DNA of 56,500 nucleotides. Source: Tubiluchus corallicola (lineage: Eukaryota > Priapulida > Priapulimorpha > Priapulimorphida > Tubiluchidae). The DNA is taken from assembly GCA_030141605.1 (NCBI GenBank), contig JAQGDQ010000015.1:746001-802500 (forward strand), read 5' to 3'. Both the position numbers and the translations under genes were made by a program. The notes beneath the pieces are model-generated. The model did no database searches. It saw nothing but the letters and a program-made list of their open reading frames with translations, and had not been told where the DNA came from. Shown piece by piece: positions 20,990 through 31,700 of this stretch (position 1 is the stretch's first letter; each line of letters opens with the position of its first letter).

Positions 20990-23165
20990 AAGTAACCACA
21001 AAGTGTTTACTGCATGAAAATTCATGTACATTCGTCACATCAGACGATTTTTGCGAGCATTGTGTGTGATAACTTTCATTATGGAGTCAGAGTGTCGATG
21101 AAATCAGCACAAGCGTCTTATGATTTAGTGTGATATTTTTTGTGACGGTGATGTAACAGACCTCTGAGACTAACAAGTGAGGACCTTCTTGTACTTGTAA
21201 TTATCGCGAAAGAGGTTCTTGATGAAATCTGTGTGAAGAATGAAACAGCTTATTGAAATCTAATGATTCAGCAATTGGCCTATTAAAAACTGTAGATTAT
21301 TAATTTTGAAACACAGTATATTAGTTTGTAGTTTAGTAGTAAAGGATTTATGAATTTATAAACAAACAGTACTTTGGCTAAGGTAGTGTTGTGTATAGTC
21401 ATTTAAACTGCAACGTAAATTTTTATCAGTGTATGTGAACTTAATGTTTGCTGTCTTTGTTTAGTATGTTCGTATTACAGAGTAATCGAGCATTTGTAGA
21501 AGCTAGATGTAACTACATTTCTGTGCTATTTTGTTTATGTATGGGTTCCACATCTAACAAAAGTCTTTCTCGAAATACAAATGTATTTTTGTAGGACAGT
21601 AGTTTCCGCATTAAACAAGCTACAGTTTGTCTAGGTTTACCTAATGTCATTTGAATACAAAGTTTTTCTAAGGAAACACCTAATATAATTGTAATGCTTA
21701 CATAGCTTTTATAGTCATAATTAGTTTTGATAACTAAATTAAACTGGGTTCATTTTAATCCAATAGTAATCACGTCTATTGTTGACAAACAAATAGTTAT
21801 AACTTAACAGACAAAATACAAATTTATTGAAAACGTTGTAAGATGAGCAGATCGGGTGGCCACAATCTGCATGCGTGCACGAAGTTGGTATTCTCAGTTC
21901 TGATTGATGTATATTTACACGAGTTAGCTGATGATTGTGTGCACATGTGTGATAAGCAGAGTTCAGTATAGTTTCTTATTGATTTATAAAATTTCGAATT
22001 TAAAAGTAATATATAGTTGATATCAGTGATGTGTCCTTTTCATATATGTATGTTGTAGCATTAAATAGTAAAAATCATGCAGTTCTGTATTTTCAAAGAA
22101 GAAATGAACTGATCTGCCCCTTCAACCGTAAAGGTAAACTATTAACAAGTCTGTAGTTAAAAAAACTACATTTTGTGCTGTTTTCAATACAATCATTTGA
22201 TTCAATGTAAAAGTGTTTTAATTTTGCAGAATTTTCTTTTAACTAGTTCTTTAAACTTTATTTTATAATTATATTTAGTTTTGACATTGGGAAGCTGCTG
22301 TTTTTGCAGGGTACAGTGTATCCCATAAATTTTCTTTCTAGCATATTTGTATATATTGGCATTGTGATAATTACCGATTCGTTTTAATTAGTTTTGTCAT
22401 TGTAAAATTTATTTTGTGTGCTCTGTGTGTCAGTGTTTTCTTCTACTAAATGCTTGTCATGCTCAAATTATCTCGCATGTGATGTCAGTGTTTTTTTCAG
22501 TAGCAATCAAATTATTGCTAACATGCATGTTCACTTCCCAAAATCAACATCATATGTTGTAAAGTGTTGTAAAAGTATTTGCATACAAAAATTCCTTTCT
22601 GTGTACTGACATCTGCAATTTCAATAAATGTAGTTGTTAAGCTTTTACTGATGCTTGAACATTGTAAATGTACAATAGTATTTACCACGGGAATGCGATT
22701 GTTGTGGTAGTCTGAAAGAGCAGAAAGCACTATTTTATAGTAAAAAATTGTTTTGTACATATTGGCTATAGACGGTGCAATGTATCGATTATTATAGTGG
22801 CGTCTTGATCACTGGTTTTGAATTTACATTGTGAGCTGAACTTATTGTGCGGTGCGACAAATTTAATTTGTCACGTTTTTATAAGTATTATTTTGGGTGA
22901 TGTAGGAATCAAAATCATATACTTTGAAATTCTTCCTCAAATTGTAACTCATTTAGAACTAAACAGCCAAGTCATATTTCATCTAATTGCTTTTACGTAC
23001 CATTTATTTATTCTGTAAAATTTGGATAATCAGTATTCCTCAGTATTACGTTTCGTCATTAAGATCTTGTTTCTGAAAAGAGCATGTACTGAAACAATTT
23101 GATTTTGAAAAAGTGTAAATTTTGTTACTGGGGAAGTAAATAAAATTGCATTTAAATGTTTAAAA
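20990..23165 (+). other. Probable 3' UTR of the p85-type gene
   Basis: AT-rich, no open frame of note. Candidate poly(A) signals are AATAAA at 22623-22628 and AATAAA at 23139-23144. The second is followed by a T/GT-rich stretch, so the UTR may be about 2.1 kb. The boundaries are inferred. Confidence 0.55.
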
Positions 23166-23442
23166 TGTTTGTTTTTTATTTTAGTTTGCTTTCAAAACTT
23201 ATGCACTTGAAATTCCTAAAAAGAAAATGAACTGCAAAACATTTTGAAGCTTGAACCAACCCTGAACTGTTTTAATTTGAAAAACATCTGCTCCTACGCA
23301 AGCTGTTTTTATAATTATGATAAGATGATTTGAAATGATGTGACAGTAGCAGAAAAATGTAAACATAACACAGTTCAGAGAATGAATAGCTTTGTCGTAT
23401 CGTTGCAATTGTCTAAAAGTGTGTAATTGCGTGCAGCAACAG

Positions 23443-23470
23443 GTACTCTAAAAAATAAAAATTAGAGTAC
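23443..23470. repeat. Short perfect inverted repeat (possible hairpin)
   Basis: GTACTCTAA and TTAGAGTAC, 9-bp perfect arms around an A-rich 10-nt loop, about 300 bp past the last p85 poly(A) signal. It could be a structured element or chance in AT-rich DNA. Confidence 0.5.
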
Positions 23471-24298
23471 TATGTAAGTATTCAAAAAATTATGACGTTT
23501 TAGCGCCATCTGTGTTTGAGAATCTGTACGAAAGATCACATTGATCTGTTATTCCTGTACAAGGTTTCCCATATTTGTTTTGCTGAAATTCGGAAAAGTA
23601 GAAGAAATTATCTTTTACGACAGTTGTCTATAACTATGAGTTACTGGATGTACTTTCACTAAAGGTCTGCGATAGTTAAAAATGATGCCATATTTGATGA
23701 CACACATGCTCGAGTTCAGCATTCAGTCCAGTAGTAAAGACTAATGGAACGCACTAATAAATGGTAGTGCCTCAACGTTTACAACAGGCGAAATACTGAT
23801 GTGAAGAAGAATTACAAAGTACTAGAATTATACTACATTGCGCTTAGACTGTATTTTATGAATCAGAAGACAATGTCTGTTAAGGTGGCCCCTCAGTGGG
23901 TTTGGGGCAGTACCTAAAAAGCCGTACACTTCCTGCCTTTTAAGCTACTTTTATTTTTAAGACCAAAAACCGGAAGAAGCTTGCTATTTCGCGTGCACTA
24001 ATTTCAGACATTTTGATGTATCATCGAATCTAAGACTAAGACAAGTTGATCACTAATTTATGTCACGACACATTTTGGTTAAGAAATAATGAACAAAAAA
24101 CATGCACTGATACTAAGCTATTTGTTATCAAATAGCCATGTGCTCACACACATTTTTACTTGTCTTAATGGCACCTGATGTATAGTTTAGTATAATTTAT
24201 TTATTCCAAAAGCTAGTTTACACAAAAATGACAATTTACAATGAGCAAGACAATTTATCAGCTCAGATCATAAGTAAAACTTGTAAGATCTGAATCGA

Positions 24299-24390
24299 AT
24301 AGGCGATATGGAATGAAATGATGAAGTCATGTGATTCCTGAATAGGCTATATGGAATGAAATGATAAATGATAAAGTCATGTGATTCCTA
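24299..24390. repeat. Tandem duplication, 42 and 50 bp
   Basis: Two copies starting AATAGGC at 24299 and 24341, sharing ATATGGAATGAAATGAT and AAGTCATGTGATTCCT. The second has an extra AAATGAT. It sits directly before the LINE fragment. Confidence 0.85.
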
Positions 24391-24450
24391 AAAATTGTAC
24401 TGGTCACATAAAATCTCTATCAATAGCTCTACACTCAAGTCGTTAGTTTT

Positions 24451-25165
24451 TTGTCCATGGGGTTTACTTGCAAACACACACTCAGTGATACTGTGTTATC
24501 TTTAACTAAACGAAAAATTCAAAAAGTTGTAATAAGAGATAAAACCAGCTTTGTTACAGAAAATTTTATTTGTGAAGTAACTGAAGCCTTCAATATTATT
24601 GATTTTTCTTCTTTACATACTATTGAAGCTTTTGAGTTGTTTTATGATGTCCTTAGTAGAGTAATAAATAAGCACTTGCCATTAAAAACTCTTTCTAGGC
24701 AACAATCTAAAACATGTAAGAAACCGTAGATAACTACTAAATTACTAATGTCTATAAAAATCAGAAGCGAACTATATAAGTCACACAAATTTGCCTATAA
24801 CCTCTATAAATTAAACTACTATAAAGTAATAATTATCTGCTCTAATAATTTATATCATACAAACAAAAAAGCTGAAAAACAATACTACAAAAACTTACTG
24901 GAAAAAAATAAAATGTTACTAGAAAAATTTGGAGTACTATAAATGATTTAGCTAACCGAAAAAATAAAGATTCTATATTACCAAATAAAATAACAAATAA
25001 CGGTTTTGAAACAAGTAATCAAAAAATCATTTGTGAGGCTTTTCCAGAATGTGTTTTTTATTTCTCCCATTATCGAGCATGAAATTCTCAACGAAATTAA
25101 CAAGAATGAAATAACTATGGGCCAATTGCACTCCTTCCTTGTTAAGTAAAATTTTTGAAAAATTA
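24451..25165 (+). mobile_element. LINE fragment: endonuclease-RT linker region
   Basis: Successive broken plus-strand frames show a familiar LINE order: an FELFYDVLSRVINKHLPLKT stretch, then TTKLLMSIKIRSELYKSHK, then KKAEKQYYKNLLEKNK, and finally a NIGP-like region (IIEHEILNEINKNEITMG). In CR1/Jockey-like elements the matching order is 'F-x-x-L-x-x-x-I-x-K-H-x-P-x-K ... P-W-I-T-x-x-L-x-x-S-I-K-x-K-x-x-L-Y ... Y-Y-x-x-x-L-x-x-x-x-x-N'. Stops at 24727, 24940 and later show it is dead. It ends where a pogo-like MITE starts. Confidence 0.7.
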
Positions 25166-25351
25166 CAGTCGAACCTTGTTATAACATCCCCCTTTATAAT
25201 ACCAACCTTGTTTAATGCCCAAATATTTTCAAAAAACAAAATGTCTATATTTGCGTAGACATGTATGTATTGACCTCGTTATGACACAAACTCGCTATAA
25301 CGTCAACTTTTTTGCAGTCCCAAAGTGAGCGTATAAAGAGGTTTGACTGTA
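25164..25351. mobile_element. Pogo/Tigger-type MITE with TA target duplication
   Basis: The element 25166-25349 starts CAGTCGAACCTTGTTATA and ends (reverse complement) CAGTCAAACCTCTTTATA. This is a clear terminal inverted repeat of the pogo/Tigger type (CAGTCRAACCTNNTTATA), flanked by TA on both sides (25164-25165 and 25350-25351). At 184 bp and without a coding frame it is non-autonomous. Internal motifs such as CTCGCTATAACGTC repeat the TIR core. It sits about 270 bp upstream of the RRM gene's ATG and at the edge of the LINE fragment. Confidence 0.85.
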
Positions 25352-25623
25352 ATTAAAAATGAGATTTGCAGCTTGACCGTTTCAATGTTGAATATTGACA
25401 TAATTTATTAGAGAGTGTTTTTTTATAATATTGTGTAGCTGATAGTGCTGCAATTATTATTTGTTCTTATTAATTGTCATAATTATTATTGTCACAGCTT
25501 TCACTGTGTGAATGAACTTGGCAAGTAATACTGTATTTTCTACAAGTTGCAAAATATTTACGTACATAATATTTCTCAAAAGTTTTTATAAGTTTGCATT
25601 TTTGCTAGTTTTAGAATTCCAAC

Positions 25624-25729
25624 ATGAGAGGAAAAAAGAGAGCTAAGATATTCATTAAGGGGCTGCCTGAAAGTACAGAAGAAAATGAAATACAGCAAGT
25701 TTTTGGAAAGTTTGGAAATATTTTGGAAG
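25624..25729 (+). CDS. RBMX: RRM gene exon 1
   Basis: An ATG at 25624 opens MRGKKRAKIFIKGLPESTEE and continues NEIQQVFGKFGNILE, ending G|GTAAAA in phase 1. IFIKGL is the RNP2 motif. The basic leader before it and VFGKFG-x-I-x-E match RBMX/hnRNP G-type RRMs. Confidence 0.9.
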
Positions 25730-28700
25730 GTAAAATGCATTTATTTATTAACATTCAATCATTTTTTAAAGTGTGTATAATTGAATATTATCTTTTGAAA
25801 TATACAAGGCTATAGCTTGGTTACTTAATTTTTTTCGTTTTTTATTTATTTATTGAACCATTAAAAAATTAATTACAGGAGATAAAGAAAAAATGACTTA
25901 AAAAAACATTATGCATCTAAACAAAGAAACCACATATAAGTGGTATAATGGTTCAAGCATGAAAAATGCATACAACAAAGCAACATACATATATATTATA
26001 AACTTAATATTACATATGTATTACAGTTAATCAGTTAATCAAGCTTGCACTGAGTTATCTCAGTCAGGCCTATCTTCAAATATTTTGTGGACCAATCTAG
26101 CATTAATTTTAATAACTTCCCCATCTTTTGATGCATTTAAAAATGCGAATCAGAAAGGATACCAAAACATTGCTCTCTTACATGAACGTGCAGTGGACAT
26201 TCAGTAATTACATGCAATTCATTTGTTCAAACAATAATTTTTACATATTTGATGTTCTACAGGTATTTTTTTCGGCTTATGATATCTACCGATTTCATTT
26301 GCTAATTTATGAGCACTAATACGAAATCTTGTTAAGTTAGTTTTGACATGTTTTGGAATACCAATCAACAAATAATTTTTCATCTTGTCAGAATTTTTAA
26401 AAAGTTTATACGTTCTAAGTTTATTGCTATTTTCGTTTGGTGCAGCCCGGTTTATTTCCTCAAGCCAGTACTGTGTTACCTGAGATTCAAGTTTATCTTT
26501 GATAGCTTTGATAAATTTCTTTTTACCAAATGTACCTTGGTGTTCCCATACATGTTCACCCACTTCGTTTAATTAAACAACTATTTTATTTATACCATCT
26601 GTTTATTAAAATATTGGTTGAGAATTATTGATTCCTAACATTGAGGATTTGTGCAAAATTTTTACATTAGTATTATGCACATAATTATTCCGCTGATATG
26701 CTTAATATTATATTTGAAAATGGAATCACTCCATTGTGATATTACTAGAAAGTCTTTTTAAAAGCAATGCTTTTTACCTTATTTTCTAGTTTTGCTTATG
26801 AGGAATCATAAAACAAATAAGCCACGTGGCTATGGATTTGTGACATATGATGATGATGTAGATGCAACCAAAGCTTGTAAAACTATGAATGGCAGGGTGT
26901 GTTAAGTGTTTTTTTTGGTTATTATTTCACATCTTTTTTATTTCAGTCTGTGTAATAGTCTGCCCACTTGCTACCATAGTAATAAAAACTTATGGTCTGT
27001 CAATAGGTGTGAACAAATAATTGACTAGTTGTACTACAAATTCTTTTTTCTGCTCTGTTCTCAAAAGAAGTTTACCTTAATCGACATATAAACTTTCATA
27101 ACATTTCTTAAAACCAAAGGTCTTTTTATTGTAAAGGAACAAAAGTATTAGCCTATTGTAAAAAGTAAAAAATAGTTTGGAGGAACTGAATTTGTGCTTT
27201 GTGGAACATCAGTAAATGTGTTCTGAATTTCTGATTTCTAAGAAGTTAGGGCTGAAGTAGATAAAAACTGGTGGAAAAAAAGTGGATGTGTACCACTATG
27301 TATGGATAAACTAGATGTAGAAAAAAAGTCAGACGCATAATAAGTAGCATAAGGACATTGACCTAGTTAAAAAAAGCGATGGGCAGAACAGCATTCAGTG
27401 ATGTTGTTTTAACTTGCTACTTCTTGGTATTGTCCCTCCGTAACCACTAACTTGGCTTTTCCATACAGTCAGTTATGGAAATTGTGGTTCTGAAATCTGT
27501 GGTAATTCTACGACTTTAATAGTGTTATCCTATTTTGGTTGTGTAGATATTCATGGAATCAACATTGTATGTGTCATTGACCAAGATTTCTCATGCTTGC
27601 AAAAGAGCTCCTCATGGCTTATCTGAAAATGGACAGGATAACTGTCTACGACGACATGCAGCTGTTGATCACTCAAGATCAATGGTTGAAACTAATGTTA
27701 AAGGTACAGCTGATGAAAAGAAACCTGAAATAGGTATGACTTACATGCTTTTTGGTTATTTTGCTGTGTTAGCTAGTTAGCAATGTTTATGACCAAAGTA
27801 CAGAGTGTGCCATTTCAATCACAGACTGAAGAAAAATCGAATTTCTCTGGAATGATAGGTAATTTTAGATTTCTGCAAATAACTACTTTGACTACAGGTA
27901 AATGCAATCACTAATTATTTATTAAGTTTTGAATCTTACTGTTAAAAAAAGTAAATGTTAAACACTAAAATCATGTCAATACTTTAAGCATTAATAACTA
28001 TGTGACATAGTAGTAGACAGTGACTAAAGTGAATTTGTAACAAAAAGTCAAGGTTTTCGTTTGCCGGGGGCAGTCATTTCTTTGTTGGAATCTAGTAAAT
28101 TCTGCTTCTGTATTTGCAAGGTGCACGGTATGATGCAATGCTGTGATTGGCTGATTGTACTGTTCAGCCATAACTTCATTATGATGTAGCACCAAACTCT
28201 GGAGGTCTTCTTACTTTCCTTCCTTTTATTTAAACATCTCTCTTAGGAATCTTTGGCATTAATAAATTATTACTTCTTAATCACTGTTATTTTACTTGCT
28301 GTTCCTGAGAATTTGTTAGACTTTAACAGCATTAAAGTTTATTATGAACTTTGCTCGCATTTTAATGTCAGGTTGGTCTCAAGTTAGTGATGACAGTGGT
28401 TTAGATGGTAGCTACACCTCTTATGACTCGCAAGAAGAATCTTTCAGTGTTTCACAGTCAACTGTTGACACTGGCATCTGCAACGATGATGGTATGCAAA
28501 CCAAAGAAGCAACTTTCTATGTGTGTTCAGTTTTGCAATACCATGTTGTACCAAATTTAGACTGAATGTATGTTGTATTTGGAATTGTTCTCCTGCATTT
28601 ACAGGATTGATGTCGTACCATGTCTTGATACAGTGTGGATGTTAATTTCCCTTTGGTAGACCCTCTAGTAGCTTATAGAGTAAATTCCTATTTCTGAAAA

Positions 28701-31700
28701 GTCAAAGTGGCTCTGTAGTGTAGTGGTTAGCATTGATGCTCAGAAAGTAGAAGGCATGGATGCAAATCCTACCGGAAGTGCAAAATGTTTTTCAAAATTT
28801 CTAATTTAGTTTTGTTTGCGTGCATTTATTAGATTATCCTGCAGTTACCAATTTAAGAAATTCTCCCGTTTTTACCATAGTTCTTAATTAGTCTTATAAT
28901 CTGCCACAGTAATGTGCACATTTTGCTACTACTTATTAACAGAAAGAGATATTCGTTTATTACGTGTGCTTTGCTGTTGTTTAACATGCGTAGCTAATAA
29001 GTTAGTTTTGTATTAGCTTTACATAGTCAGTCATACACTAGATCTATGCCCTCTTTTCATCGTTTATTTTTTTGTTTCTTAAAGGAAAGGTCAAGCCTTC
29101 TAATAGGTTAGGCTTATTTCAATGCTCTCGAAAAGTGTTAGAAGGATTTAGTAGTAAAACTGCAATAAGAGCCTCATGTAACTAGTAAAATCATTTTAAA
29201 GTCGTGATCACTTCATGCTTGGGCGCTCTCATTTTGAACGCCTATTCTTCTTCCAATGACGTCATTTGTCCTGAAGAAAAGTAGTGCACTGTCAGTCTTC
29301 GTCAAAAGTATGATAAGTTTTTACAAAAACATTAGATCGTTGATTTTTTAACATTTTTGCGTGAATATTAGGTAAGCTGCAGAAGTTTAAATTAGTTTAA
29401 GCCGCACGCGCTCACAGAAAGCCAGTATGCACTTACGAAAAGTCATGAAATCCGCCACTTACCTCATAATTTTCAAACGAATCGCGGCAACCCCATGCCT
29501 GAAAATTTCTATTCAGAAGAAGTATATTTTAGATTTATGCTTTATATAGAATTTTTTTTGTTCTTTGCTATATTTTTCTAAGTTTAAGTGATAATAGTGA
29601 AACAAACCTTGCTCTTTCCTTTAAAATAATTCAAGTTACGGGAAATAATGTCAATTTTGTGGTAGTCTCACATTAATGTCACTTTATCTGGTTTCATTAC
29701 ATTTTTGCGACTGTCGTGAGATGCACACTATTTTAAATTAATTTCATTTTCTCAAGCTTACACTAGTCATCCTGCTCGAACGAGTTGTCAGTACCAACAG
29801 GACTCTGAAAGACATGAAAAACCGGGTCTTATAGGATCTTTTCAATGTCATACAAATGCAGTAGAAGCAAAGGAAAAAAGATTTGATACCTTTAGTCAAA
29901 AGGGTAACTATCTTTTGTAAAAATTTAAATTACGAAAAAAAATTTCTTACTTATGAACCGACAGTTAGACGTTGCTTATTGAAGCGTCTTTCTTCAGAAG
30001 TGACATAACTAGTCTGTTGTTTCACTGTGTATATGTAGCTTTTAGTCGGATTGTAAAGTGTGAAGTCGTAAACTAACGGAAACAACTTTAGAACTGTAGT
30101 CTTTAGAAAAACCTGTTTTCACTTATTTTGCCAAACACTTTGGTAAAGAAAATACTCTGTTTGCTAGTCCAAAACAAAATACAATAACAATAAAGTTATA
30201 CATCACGTTATACCAAATCTTAGAGGCAACACAGCTCTCTCTCCACGCTGACTCTTTTTTCTCTTTGTTCTCTGCCTCCTTTTTTGCATGCCCAACCCCT
30301 TTTTTGTACTAGCTATTATTCGTCATTAGACTGTGTCAGTAAATTAAAAAACTAGGTGACGGTACTCTTGATTGCGATGTTTTGTAATAGTCCGGACCTG
30401 ATGCAATGTTTAACAGAAATAAGGACATTCTGTAGGGATGTATTCCCACAGAGAAAAAAGTTTGAATCAGGTGTTTAGGTCTGTCAACTTTATGAAAGTG
30501 CAGCTCGGGCGATGGATTGAGTCGCAAGTATCAGGAAGATGTTTCTAGCTAAAGTCCGCGCCATGATCGCAAAGATAGTGCGGGTAGATCACATGGCATT
30601 AACACTTATGAGATGGTTGTCACTTCATGTCCCTGTTGGGCATCATGACATTTCACGATACTCAATTGGAACACAAAAAAGTGATCTAAACACACAGAAC
30701 TATTATGGAAGCCACCACTGAAATGCCAAAAGTGCAAGAAATGTGAGAAGCAATCTGTTTGGCTGGTAGGAGGCCGAACCAGCCAATCTCTAGGCTTCTG
30801 TTATCGAGCCGGTGGATCGGCCCAGTCATCTTCTTGGTCATAATAGGTTGTTCATTTGGACTTGGTTATTTTATAATTATAAGATAACTAAATCAAAATG
30901 ATCTACCTACTATGACCAAGAAGACGACTGGGCCAATCAATTTATAAGTAGCTCGCAAGCTGAAATATTGTGGTCACCCCTGATATAGGGGGATTCCCAG
31001 ATTTTAGTTTCTGTTTAGGCTTGGTAGTACTCATCTCGGTCAGTGGTTGTTTCATTGTTTCATCAGGTGTTAATCTATTAATCACCCATCACTAATTTCC
31101 GCCATATTTTATTTTTTTTGTAGACTATAGGTACATCATTAACTATGTGTGCTGTAACAGAGGTTTGCTGAAATTGTAAATTATCTTTTGAACCTAATAT
31201 ATTTTCTGGTCGAACATGTTAGTGATCATTAACAGTTTTACCATTGCTTTTTATATACAGGGGATAATCGAAATCTTAGTGGAGGAAAATTAAGCAGTCA
31301 TAGAGGTGATTATCGATATTCTGGTTATGCGCCTCCCATGAGAATTCTTGAAGGTAGTAGTTTATCGCCTCTCCCTGGCTTTAGGCGACCACATCGATGT
31401 CCTAGCCATCGTGGTGACCCGGTTAGTGTTGCACCATATCATTATATAGGTAAGACTTAACATGATTTAAATTGTATTCTGACATTCTATCATCAGTTTC
31501 ATCAAAACTGTTGCTTTTAAATTGAAATTTGGTTTAGCTTTTCTTATTGAAAGTACTGGTTTCATTTTGCTTCTTGAAAGGTAAGCCAACAATGAAAAAA
31601 AAGAAAAATCTGTACACTTGCTGATGTTTAATTAGTGTCTGAAATAGTTCTTTAGTTTACTTGTTTGTGTTGAAGTTGCTTTTCTGCCATACTGTATCTC

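Noticed and set aside
25624-26896. Identification of the RRM gene as DAZ/Boule
   Set aside because: The RNP1 region is compatible with many RRMs, but VFGKFG-x-I-x-EVLLM and TNK-x-RG fit RBMX/hnRNP G better, and the SRGY-rich tail lacks a visible DAZ repeat.
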